Position numbers and translations under genes: made by a program. Under the pieces are notes generated by a model. It ran no database searches, had not been told where the DNA came from, and was given only the letters and a program-made list of their open reading frames with translations. From a virus: a DNA stretch of 41,522 nucleotides. Within the stretch, counting starts at the first letter, position 1. The number at the start of each line of letters is the position of its first letter. The stretch is taken from positions 1-41,522 of the IMG/VR virus record IMGVR_UViG_3300022821_000046. One strand, 5' to 3'. Below, one piece after another: positions 7,027 to 12,826 of the stretch.

Positions 7027-7442
7027 GCAACAACGGAAACCTTGTCTCATTTGCAACACGTCCAGTGGAAGAGCGTAAGGCGATAGCACGTAAGGGTGGA
7101 CTTGTATGTTCAGAGAATAAGAAGATTGCAGCGAGATTGCGTGGATTAAAGAAAAAAGGATTGACATCTGAAAATTCCAAACGATTAATGGATATTATGA
7201 CTGAAACAGATATGAGTTCATTGGATATTTTATTGTATTTGGAATCATTAAAGAAAGGTGCAACCAATATTAAAGAGAAAACAGCATTAGCAAAGAGTCT
7301 TATTGATTGGCATAAAATGCATCACGGTGATAAGATTAAGATTGATATGCAAGTACATCATGTGACAGAAGATATTGATCGATTTTTCAAACGTAAAGGA
7401 GAAGGCAAGATTATAGAAGCTGAGATTGTGGAGGAGAAGTAA
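7023..7442 (+). CDS. Candidate terminase small subunit
   Basis: Starts at ATG 7023, overlapping the previous stop (ATGA). 139 residues. The N-terminus (NLVSFATRPVEERKAIARKG, with KGG) is the form found in many phage proteins annotated as small terminase or DUF5681-like, followed by basic helices (AARLRGLKKKGLT), a helical middle (SLDILLYLESLKK) and an acidic end. Small terminases recognise the packaging site and hand DNA to the large subunit. It lies 4 kb upstream of the large terminase, which is farther than usual, so the assignment rests on sequence form. Confidence 0.5.
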   Translation: MSNNGNLVSFATRPVEERKAIARKGGLVCSENKKIAARLRGLKKKGLTSENSKRLMDIMTETDMSSLDILLYLESLKKGATNIKEKTALAKSLIDWHKMHHGDKIKIDMQVHHVTEDIDRFFKRKGEGKIIEAEIVEEK

Positions 7443-7444
7443 GA

Positions 7445-7664
7445 ATGAATGCAATAGAACTATTACAAGCAGCTGAGCGTCAAACATATAAAGAACTTCT
7501 TGAAGTAAGAGATAAGTGGATAGAATGTAGATTAAAACTATCTGCCCATGAAATAGCTAAGAAGATAGATACTGAGTTAATTGAGAAATTATCAAAAAAA
7601 AGAAGAGTATATTAACAAAGCAATAGAGATATTTGGTGAAGATATTGTTAAAAAGGAGGAGTAA
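7445..7664 (+). pseudogene. Small helical gene broken at an A8 run
   Basis: ATG 7445 opens a helical frame (AIELLQAAERQTYKELLEV) that stops at 7613-7615. Just before that stop lies a run of eight A (about 7593-7600). Removing one A joins the frame to a clearly coding tail (YINKAIEIFGEDIVKKEE) ending TAA 7662-7664, right where GGAGGAG serves as ribosome binding site of the next gene. The intact protein would have 72 residues. This could be a true +1 slip, a mutation or a homopolymer error. Function unknown. Confidence 0.6.
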
Positions 7665-7666
7665 AG

Positions 7667-7957
7667 ATGGACAAAAATACAGCAACAGAGTTAGTTGATT
7701 TAAAAATTAAGTTAGGGATTATAGAAAAGAAAGATCGAAAGAAGTGTATTGATATTTTAATAGAAACTAAAGAGGGTGATTATTTAGAGCACCAGTCTGC
7801 TATTGGTAAATTAAGATATTATAAGGAAAAAGGTAGTTATGGTGATATGAAGATAGTAGTAGATGCAATATTAGAGTTAGATGATAAGAATAATAAAGGT
7901 GAGATAATATTTATGTCAACTGGAATAAACCCTAATATGGATTGCAAATGGAAATAA
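7667..7957 (+). CDS. Hypothetical protein, 96 aa
   Basis: A charged helical protein with a strong ribosome binding site (AAGGAGGAG) 4 bases before ATG 7667. Motifs that can be seen: repeated Lys/Asp/Glu helices (DLKIKLGIIEKKDRKKC, IDILIETKEGD) and a C-terminus with MDCKW. It overlaps the next gene by 10 bases. No family recognised; part of the small accessory gene string after the RHH regulator. Confidence 0.55.
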   Translation: MDKNTATELVDLKIKLGIIEKKDRKKCIDILIETKEGDYLEHQSAIGKLRYYKEKGSYGDMKIVVDAILELDDKNNKGEIIFMSTGINPNMDCKWK

Positions 7958-8109
7958 ACATACAACCAAATGAATCGTTTGTTGTTATTTGTATGAATGG
8001 TAATAAAGAAGAAAGATTGATTATTAAGGCTAATGAAGAGGGAGATCTTATAGGAATGAAAGAGCAAAAAAATCTTGGAGGAATGGTACTTGGCAAAAAA
8101 AGAGAATGA
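7948..8109 (+). CDS. Hypothetical protein, 53 aa
   Basis: ATG 7948 overlaps the end of the 7667 gene; TGA at 8107-8109. The sequence (MEINIQPNESFVVICMNGNK) looks like a small beta protein followed by a basic tail (LGKKRE). There is no good ribosome binding site, so translation is probably coupled to the gene before. It overlaps the next gene by 20 bases. Unknown function. Confidence 0.45.
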   Translation: MEINIQPNESFVVICMNGNKEERLIIKANEEGDLIGMKEQKNLGGMVLGKKRE

Positions 8110-8341
8110 ATATATAAGATATAATATCACAGCACCAATACATATTACTCCTCCTCCGATGAACATGATATTTAGCGATGTTGAGCATGATGGTAAAGAG
8201 ATAGGTGCTTTTACATGGGACAAGACAGGCTTCAAATTTAAAGGCAATGCATCCAAATCAGCAAAGATATTTATTGATTATTGTAAACAAATAGCAGATG
8301 ATTATATTAAAGATAATTATGTGGAGAAGCCAAAAGAGTGA
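8090..8341 (+). CDS. Hypothetical protein, TTG start
   Basis: The frame has no early ATG. A TTG at 8090 lies 7 bases after GGAGGA and gives an opening MAKKENEYIRYNITAPIHIT, so I choose it; a TTG at 8075 is also in frame but has no site before it. 83 residues: a Pro-rich stretch (ITPPPMN), a beta-like middle (GAFTWDKTGFKFKG) and a helical end (KIFIDYCKQIADDYIKD). No family recognised. It ends in a GTGA overlap with the next gene. Confidence 0.55.
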   Translation: MAKKENEYIRYNITAPIHITPPPMNMIFSDVEHDGKEIGAFTWDKTGFKFKGNASKSAKIFIDYCKQIADDYIKDNYVEKPKE

Positions 8342-8550
8342 AATATGTAGAACAATTCCCTAATTTAAGTTTAAAGGTTCATGCTGGATATCCAGAGTAT
8401 ATATTCTCTGCATGGACTATGGAGAGATTATTAGAAGACATTCAAAAATATTGTATTGATAGACAGAGACTTAAAGAAGCAATTAGTAAATCAGCATTCA
8501 TTAAGCATTTAACAGAACTACAACAAAAAGAATTATTTAATATGTTATAA
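8338..8550 (+). CDS. Hypothetical protein, GTG start, 70 aa
   Basis: GTG at 8338 overlaps the preceding TGA by 4 bases (GTGA), with GGAG ahead. The protein is mainly helical (TMERLLEDIQKYCIDRQRLK, KSAFIKHLTELQQKELFNML). Translational coupling with the previous gene suggests that the two products act together. No family recognised. Confidence 0.55.
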   Translation: MKYVEQFPNLSLKVHAGYPEYIFSAWTMERLLEDIQKYCIDRQRLKEAISKSAFIKHLTELQQKELFNML

Positions 8551-8564
8551 ACCAGAAACACCAC

Positions 8565-8705
8565 ATGTATTTATCGAAGTGCCGTCATGGTAACTGGGAA
8601 GTATATGTAGTCGCAATTAATTATCCTAGCCTTAGAGAAATCAGTGACAGATGACAAAAATTGATTGTTGGTGCTGGATTTTATTGTCCATCAGACGAAT
8701 ACTAA
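8565..8705 (+). pseudogene. Small Cys-containing gene with internal TGA
   Basis: A 46-codon frame from ATG 8565 to TAA 8703-8705 is interrupted by TGA at 8652-8654. Before the stop: YLSKCRHGNWEVYVVAINYP; after it: KLIVGAGFYCPSDEY. Both halves look protein-like and the two C/H clusters (CRHG and YCPSDEY) would pair as a zinc-ribbon-like knuckle. The end coincides with the start of a strong terminator. TGA ends many other genes here, so recoding is unlikely; a nonsense mutation is the simplest reading. No ribosome binding site precedes the ATG. Confidence 0.4.
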
Positions 8706-8763
8706 TGACACATTTAAACAGGACTTTCCCAAGTGAGCTTTTCTGTGTCATTAGTATTTTTTT
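8698..8763 (+). terminator. Long-arm hairpin terminator
   Basis: Perfect 14-bp inverted repeat AATACTAATGACAC (8698-8711) and GTGTCATTAGTATT (8745-8758), a 33-base loop, then a T run through 8763. It ends the first accessory transcription unit. The stretch 8551-8782 otherwise holds only the broken 8565 frame. Confidence 0.7.
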
Positions 8764-8782
8764 ATATCAGTAGGAGGAGACC

Positions 8783-8869
8783 ATGGTAAATTTTTGGATT
8801 ATATTTATAATAGTATTTATAATATATTGGTTGAGGTATGACAATGAGCAAATTAGTAAAATGTCTTAG
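8783..8869 (+). CDS. Small single-pass membrane protein, 28 aa
   Basis: ATG 8783 follows a strong ribosome binding site (TAGGAGGAGACC). The 28 residues are mostly one hydrophobic helix (NFWIIFIIVFIIYWL) followed by a basic/polar tail with an Arg just after the helix. A TATA-like TTTTATAT lies just upstream, after the terminator. It overlaps the next gene by 26 bases. Probably membrane-bound; function unknown. Confidence 0.5.
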   Translation: MVNFWIIFIIVFIIYWLRYDNEQISKMS

Positions 8870-9020
8870 TGATAAAGAATGGATAAAAAAAGGACAAACT
8901 TGTTTATTCATTGATGAAATAGAAAACTTAGAAGAACATGGAGTTTATTCTTTTAATGGAGATGTTCATTATGGATATCATATGGAAGATTTTGAAGAAT
9001 ATAGAGAGGCGATAGAATGA
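8844..9020 (+). CDS. Hypothetical acidic protein, 58 aa
   Basis: Start chosen at ATG 8844 because GAGG lies 7 bases ahead; the in-frame ATG at 8838 is too close to it. The sequence (LSDKEWIKKGQTCLFIDEIE, then GVYSFNGDVHYGYHMEDFEE) looks like a small beta barrel with an acidic helical end. It overlaps the next frame by 4 bases (ATGA). No family recognised. Confidence 0.5.
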   Translation: MSKLVKCLSDKEWIKKGQTCLFIDEIENLEEHGVYSFNGDVHYGYHMEDFEEYREAIE

Positions 9021-9164
9021 GAGATGATATAATCATGAACATAATATTGTCTTGATAAACAAAAGGTAATAGATGCAATATATGGAATATTAGGCAAAGA
9101 AGATTATCAAGGTGATATGTTTTATAGAAAGTTATTATTAAAAGAATTAAATTTGGAGGAATAA
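9017..9164 (+). pseudogene. Small gene with apparent +1 frameshift
   Basis: ATG 9017 overlaps the previous stop (ATGA) but its frame ends at 9053-9055 after 12 residues. One base further on, a frame with no start codon of its own reads LDKQKVIDAIYGILGKEDYQ, GDMFYRKLLLKELNLEE and stops at 9162-9164, where GGAGGA serves the next gene. Skipping one base near 9050-9052 joins the two into a protein of about 48 residues. Mutation or sequence error. Function unknown. Confidence 0.5.
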
Positions 9165-9165
9165 A

Positions 9166-9309
9166 ATGGTTAAAACAAAAGAGAAAGTAAAATTTGGTGA
9201 TTTAAGTGGACCATGTAAATTTGGTATAGTAGGTGGATATTTCTATATGTCAATATTCGTTGTGTCATTTATCATAGGATTTGTGATTGGATTCACAGGA
9301 GCGATTTAA
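9166..9309 (+). CDS. Small membrane protein, 47 aa
   Basis: ATG 9166 preceded by GGAGGAATAAA. The N-terminal half is basic and glycine-containing (KTKEKVKFGDLSGPCKFG); residues 24-46 form one hydrophobic segment (GYFYMSIFVVSFIIGFVIGF). One transmembrane helix with the N-terminus probably cytoplasmic. It could be a small holin-like or envelope protein, but position among accessory genes gives no specific role. Confidence 0.5.
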   Translation: MVKTKEKVKFGDLSGPCKFGIVGGYFYMSIFVVSFIIGFVIGFTGAI

Positions 9310-9310
9310 A

Positions 9311-9565
9311 ATGGTAAAGATAAAACAGATAAAAACAAACAAATCAAAAAGAAAAGCAAGAATAACTGTAAAAAGTCTAATGTTAGATGTTAAGAAAAAA
9401 CTTAATAAAGAAAAAGTTACAGCAGTAATGAAAATACTTGAAGATAAATATAGATGTCTTGATACTGCAAAAAAAGTTGTATCTAAATTAAAGCAACAAA
9501 TTGCTGAAATAGAAGATATGGATATTGAAGACATAGATACAGAAGATTTTGAATACGAAGAATGA
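9311..9565 (+). CDS. Basic/acidic coiled-coil protein, 84 aa
   Basis: Start at ATG 9311, one base after the previous TAA. The N-terminal 25 residues are very basic (KIKQIKTNKSKRKARITVK), the middle is a Lys-rich helix (KKKLNKEKVTAVMKILEDKY) and the last 20 are highly acidic (DMDIEDIDTEDFEYEE). Such charge segregation suggests nucleic-acid or protein binding. Ends in an ATGA overlap with the next gene. Confidence 0.5.
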   Translation: MVKIKQIKTNKSKRKARITVKSLMLDVKKKLNKEKVTAVMKILEDKYRCLDTAKKVVSKLKQQIAEIEDMDIEDIDTEDFEYEE

Positions 9566-10113
9566 TTCCTAAAGCTAATTGGTATAGAGAATCTGTAATG
9601 CAATTTCATAGAAGTATCATTCTATGGGATTGTATTTGTGACCATTTTGCGACATATATACCAATGACGGCACATCGTCAAATGGTGTTTAGACAAGAGT
9701 TTATGCAGCTGTGTAATGAAAATCTTATTATACCTTTAAACTTTCATGGAAAGTTAGGTCTTAATATTGATAAAACAGGATGTAGAATATTTGATTGGAA
9801 AATGTTATCAACACCACAAGTTAAAGAAGCTATGAAGTTATGTGGAGACTTTAGAACTATTGAAGTCTGTGACAATCCTATAACACATATAGTATCTACT
9901 CTTAGTGAAACCACCTCATTAACTGTTCCAGTATATGAGAAATATAGTAAGTTTTTGAATGTTACATATTTAGTTAATGATGAATTTATGACAGATTGGT
10001 GTAACCCACATTATGAAGACCTAAATATTGCTAATAAAAATGTAAAAGAGTGTAGCGTTCAAGAATTATTATTTGCAATTAAGAAAAAATTAGATAAACA
10101 GGAGGAAAAATAA
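9562..10113 (+). CDS. Hypothetical protein, 183 aa
   Basis: The largest intact accessory protein before the head module. It is alpha-rich at the start (WYRESVMQFHRSIILWDCIC), with several cysteines and histidines and a helical tail (SVQELLFAIKKKLDKQEEK). A weak resemblance of the helical N-terminus to phage packaging or adaptor proteins is not enough to name it. The start is set by the ATGA overlap. The 56 bases after it hold a possible hairpin (TGAGAT...ATCTCA) before the next gene. Confidence 0.55.
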   Translation: MIPKANWYRESVMQFHRSIILWDCICDHFATYIPMTAHRQMVFRQEFMQLCNENLIIPLNFHGKLGLNIDKTGCRIFDWKMLSTPQVKEAMKLCGDFRTIEVCDNPITHIVSTLSETTSLTVPVYEKYSKFLNVTYLVNDEFMTDWCNPHYEDLNIANKNVKECSVQELLFAIKKKLDKQEEK

Positions 10114-10169
10114 AATGGTGAGATAGATGGGAAAATTAACACCCGGCATCTCAAGGAAAGGTGAAAAAA

Positions 10170-10574
10170 ATGAAAGAAGTAAAAAACATAAAACTAATGA
10201 AATTAAATAAAGTTAACTCCAATGGTGTTTTATATACTGAAGAGAGCTTTAAAGACTCTCTAAATGACATTGGTACTTGCCCCTTATATGAAAGTTATGA
10301 TTCAAAGAAGATAATAGGGAGTGTTATTAATATTAGAAAAGAAGGAGAATATATAATAGGGGATATACACATCAACGATGAGTTCAATGAGGCAAAAACC
10401 GTCGGTATGTATCTAGAGGTCACACTTACCCGTCATGGGATAGAGATAATACCCATAGATGTAAAGATAAGGGGAGTATCATTAATAAGTGGTAGACATG
10501 CGCAAGAAGAACTCAATGATAATATATTATATGCAGAAAGGAATTATGAAGGAGGTCACAAAAAGGGGGAATGA
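10170..10574 (+). CDS. Prohead-protease-fold-like protein without catalytic residues
   Basis: Start at ATG 10170 with AAGGTG 7 bases ahead (a GTG at 10161 is in frame). 134 residues. The stretch VNSNGVLYTEESFKDSL followed by PLYESYDSKKIIGSV parallels the true prohead protease at 17262 (TRNGVKYTAEEL ... PILKDHENSIDNIIGKV), but the catalytic His is replaced by Tyr/Ser and only a GVSLISG stretch echoes the Ser motif. I infer a protease-fold relative with a binding role. Alternatives: convergent pattern only. Confidence 0.45.
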   Translation: MKEVKNIKLMKLNKVNSNGVLYTEESFKDSLNDIGTCPLYESYDSKKIIGSVINIRKEGEYIIGDIHINDEFNEAKTVGMYLEVTLTRHGIEIIPIDVKIRGVSLISGRHAQEELNDNILYAERNYEGGHKKGE

Positions 10575-10761
10575 ACAACATAATATTATTGAAGACGATA
10601 TAGAGATATTCAGTAAAGAGGAACAAAACATGTTAGAAGAAGAAACAATAAAAAAAATATTAAAAGTAGATGATAAACACAACTTTTTAACTATAGAAGA
10701 AGTTGCAGGACTAGAAGGTGAACATAAAAATGAAGAAAAAAGAATTATTAGAGGACATTAA
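10546..10761 (+). CDS. Acidic hypothetical protein, 71 aa
   Basis: Start chosen at ATG 10546 (AAAGGAATT ahead), overlapping the end of the previous gene in another frame. Very acidic and helical (IIEDDIEIFSKEEQNMLEEE, then a LTIEEVAGLEGEHKNEEK tail). In-frame starts upstream exist but lack a ribosome binding site. No family recognised. Confidence 0.45.
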   Translation: MKEVTKRGNEQHNIIEDDIEIFSKEEQNMLEEETIKKILKVDDKHNFLTIEEVAGLEGEHKNEEKRIIRGH

Positions 10762-10867
10762 AACAACGCTTTTATAAATAGAAGATGACGTAGATTATTC
10801 TTTACACACAACTACAGAACATGATTGTGGAATCGCAAAGATTATCCTTAAAATAAATAGGACTTAA
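10730..10867 (+). pseudogene. Small gene with internal TAA
   Basis: GGTGA precedes ATG 10730, and the frame reads MKKKELLEDIKTTLL, then TAA at 10775-10777, then continues in the same frame for 29 codons (IEDDVDYSLHTTTEHDCGIA, KIILKINRT) to TAA 10865-10867, just before the next gene. The continuous coding character on both sides points to a single nonsense change in a 45-residue gene. Function unknown. Confidence 0.45.
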
Positions 10868-10869
10868 AA

Positions 10870-11145
10870 ATGAAAAGATTAAAATTAGCAATGGCAATAG
10901 TAGAAACATTGTTTGCAATACCAGTATTAGGTATGATGATAATTGTAGGTATGATTTGGATACCGTTAGCATTAGCATTAGTTGGACATATTATCAATTT
11001 AGTGTTTAGTGTTAAAGGCAAAGAGAAAACAACAGGTTCAATATTAGGTATAATTGCATCAACAGTAGGATTAATCCCAGTAGTTGGTTGGATCTTACAT
11101 GTATTAACAGCAATATTTTTATTCATTGAAGCATTTGAAGAATAA
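10870..11145 (+). CDS. Integral membrane protein, 91 aa
   Basis: Hydrophobic segments at about residues 7-28 (AMAIVETLFAIPVLGMMIIV), 30-47 (IWIPLALALVGHIINLVF) and 58-87 (ILGIIASTVGLIPVVGWILH), with a KGKEKT loop between: three transmembrane helices, with an acidic C-terminus. Could be a holin-like or envelope protein; size and topology would allow class I holin, but it is far from the lysis region. A T-rich stretch follows. Confidence 0.6.
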   Translation: MKRLKLAMAIVETLFAIPVLGMMIIVGMIWIPLALALVGHIINLVFSVKGKEKTTGSILGIIASTVGLIPVVGWILHVLTAIFLFIEAFEE

Positions 11146-11165
11146 ACAGTATGTAATTATTACTG

Positions 11166-11190
11166 ATTTTTTTATTTATTTTTATTTTAT
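11166..11190 (+). terminator. T-rich terminator candidate
   Basis: A tract of about 25 bases that is nearly all T with single A interruptions, right after the membrane protein gene. Archaeal RNA polymerase terminates at such U-rich tracts without a hairpin. It would separate accessory transcripts from the terminase unit. Confidence 0.5.
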
Positions 11191-11213
11191 AATAAAGAGG
11201 TGAAATAAACATA

Positions 11214-11480
11214 ATGGAAGACAAACTGACAATATACGAATTAAGAAGAGAAACCATTGCTAAATTTAAAGATGTTATACCCCATGATGAATGGAAGATA
11301 ATTAATAAGTTGGTTGATACATTGATTGCTTATTATAGAGACAATTATGTGTCACGATATAAATATGATACATCGGCTAATTATAATCAAAGGTTAGAGA
11401 TCGAGCTGAGAGAGATAAAGAAACAAAATAAAAACCTAAGAGAGTCCTTGGTATTTGTCAAGAGACATATAATGGATTAA
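11214..11480 (+). CDS. Helical protein upstream of large terminase
   Basis: ATG 11214 with GAGGTGA 8-14 bases ahead. 88 residues, helical, with a coiled-coil C-terminal half (NQRLEIELREIKKQNKNLRE) and HDEWKIINKLVDTLIAYY in the middle. It sits 2 bases before the large terminase, the usual place of a small terminase, so it is a rival candidate to the 7023 protein for that role; it lacks a visible HTH. Function unproven. Confidence 0.55.
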   Translation: MEDKLTIYELRRETIAKFKDVIPHDEWKIINKLVDTLIAYYRDNYVSRYKYDTSANYNQRLEIELREIKKQNKNLRESLVFVKRHIMD

Positions 11481-11482
11481 AG

Positions 11483-12739
11483 ATGCAGATAGAATATAAA
11501 AATTGTGTATTAGACCAACAGGCATTATTTGATACTATTGGTTATGCTCCCCATCCCAAGCAATGGATATTGCATAATTCGAATTCTAAGTTTAGAGTAT
11601 TAGCATGTGGAAGACGATGGGGTAAATCAGTCTCTGCAGCAGCTGAAGTAATGAAAGGAGCAGTCATACCAAATCAAATGTTATGGTGTGTTGCTCCAAC
11701 ATATGATTTAGCACGAAAGGTATTCAGAGAAGTATATAAATATTTTACACATAAGCTTCCACATTGGATTGAAGTAAAATCAGAATCACGTATGTATTTA
11801 AAATTAATTAACGGCACTGTTATTGAAGGAAAGTCAGCAGATAACCCAGATTCTTTGATAGGAGAGGGTGTTGATGGGATGATAATAGATGAAGCTGCTC
11901 GTATTAAGAAAACAACATGGGAAGAAAGTTTATTACCTACTTTAACAGATAAAGACGGATGGTGCATTGCTATTTCTACTCCAAGAGGACGTAATTGGTT
12001 TCATGAGATTTTTGTTGAAGGACAAGATAATTTGATAATGGATGTATCAAGCTGGACATTCCCTAGTATTACTAATCCATACTTAAATCCGGATGTAATT
12101 GCAGCTCAAAAGAGAAGGATCTCAAGTAGAGCAGCAGAACAAGAATATGATGCTATATTTTTAACAGATACAGGTGGTGTATTCAGAAATGTAAGAGGAT
12201 GTGTCAGTGGTGAACTAAGAACAATAGCAGAAGGAAATGTTAATTATGTTATGGGTGTAGATCTAGCCAAGTATCAAGATTTTACAGTATTAATCGTAAT
12301 AGACACCAGAGATAATCATGTTGTTTACTTTGATAGATTCAATAAGATAGATTGGAAGTTACAAAAAGATCGTATCATAGCAACAGCCAAGAAATTCAAC
12401 GATGCCAAAGTACATTTAGATGCAACTGGATTGGGAGATCCAATACTTGATGATTTAAGAGGAACTGGAATGAATATTATAGGACATAAATTTAATAATA
12501 AGTTTAAGAATGATATTATTGATAATTTATCCATGATGATTGAAACACAGGAGATTACATTCCCAGAGATTGAAGTTTTAATTAACGAGCTTACTATATT
12601 TGAGTATGAAATCACAGCAAGTGGTAGAACAAGACTAAATGCACCAGAAGGATATCATGATGATTGTGTCTGCAGTTTAGCATTAGGATGTATTGGAGCA
12701 ATGTCGAATAGAACTTGTGATTCCTTCGAAATAGCCTAA
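11483..12739 (+). CDS. terL: Terminase large subunit
   Basis: DNA-packaging motor, 418 residues. ATPase domain: Walker A CGRRWGKS (42-49), Walker B MIIDEA (133-138), coupling motif STPRG (165-169). Nuclease domain with RNase H fold: D260 in GVDLAKYQDF, D313 in HLDATGLGD, and the DDC acidic pair near 399. All catalytic positions are present. It pumps genomic DNA into the prohead through the portal and cuts it. The gene begins 2 bases after the previous stop and is followed by a strong late promoter, so portal and terminase can be expressed separately. Confidence 0.95.
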   Translation: MQIEYKNCVLDQQALFDTIGYAPHPKQWILHNSNSKFRVLACGRRWGKSVSAAAEVMKGAVIPNQMLWCVAPTYDLARKVFREVYKYFTHKLPHWIEVKSESRMYLKLINGTVIEGKSADNPDSLIGEGVDGMIIDEAARIKKTTWEESLLPTLTDKDGWCIAISTPRGRNWFHEIFVEGQDNLIMDVSSWTFPSITNPYLNPDVIAAQKRRISSRAAEQEYDAIFLTDTGGVFRNVRGCVSGELRTIAEGNVNYVMGVDLAKYQDFTVLIVIDTRDNHVVYFDRFNKIDWKLQKDRIIATAKKFNDAKVHLDATGLGDPILDDLRGTGMNIIGHKFNNKFKNDIIDNLSMMIETQEITFPEIEVLINELTIFEYEITASGRTRLNAPEGYHDDCVCSLALGCIGAMSNRTCDSFEIA

Positions 12740-12788
12740 ATTATATAATTAAGATAATAACATTTAAATATTAATAAAAATATATTTT
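12739..12788 (+). promoter_or_regulatory. Late promoter P1 (portal): palindrome, TATA, start element
   Basis: AATTATATAATT at 12739-12750 (perfect palindrome), 12 bases, TTTAAATA at 12763-12770, then AAAAATATATTTT around the expected start at about 12790. The same three-part layout recurs at 17179 and 22643. The palindrome lies at about -50, upstream of TATA/BRE, as an activator site would. Confidence 0.75.
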
Positions 12789-12826
12789 ATTTATCAGGAT
12801 AAACAATCAGCAATCACTTCACATTC

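Noticed and set aside
8652-8654. Reassigned TGA codon
   Set aside because: TGA ends many intact genes here (for example those at 7026, 8341, 9020, 9565, 10574), so no genome-wide recoding; a local nonsense mutation is simpler.
10114-10169. Possible structured RNA before the 10170 gene (TGAGAT...ATCTCA)
   Set aside because: Only a 6-bp outer stem with a weak inner GGG/CCC pairing; not enough to call a riboswitch or ncRNA.
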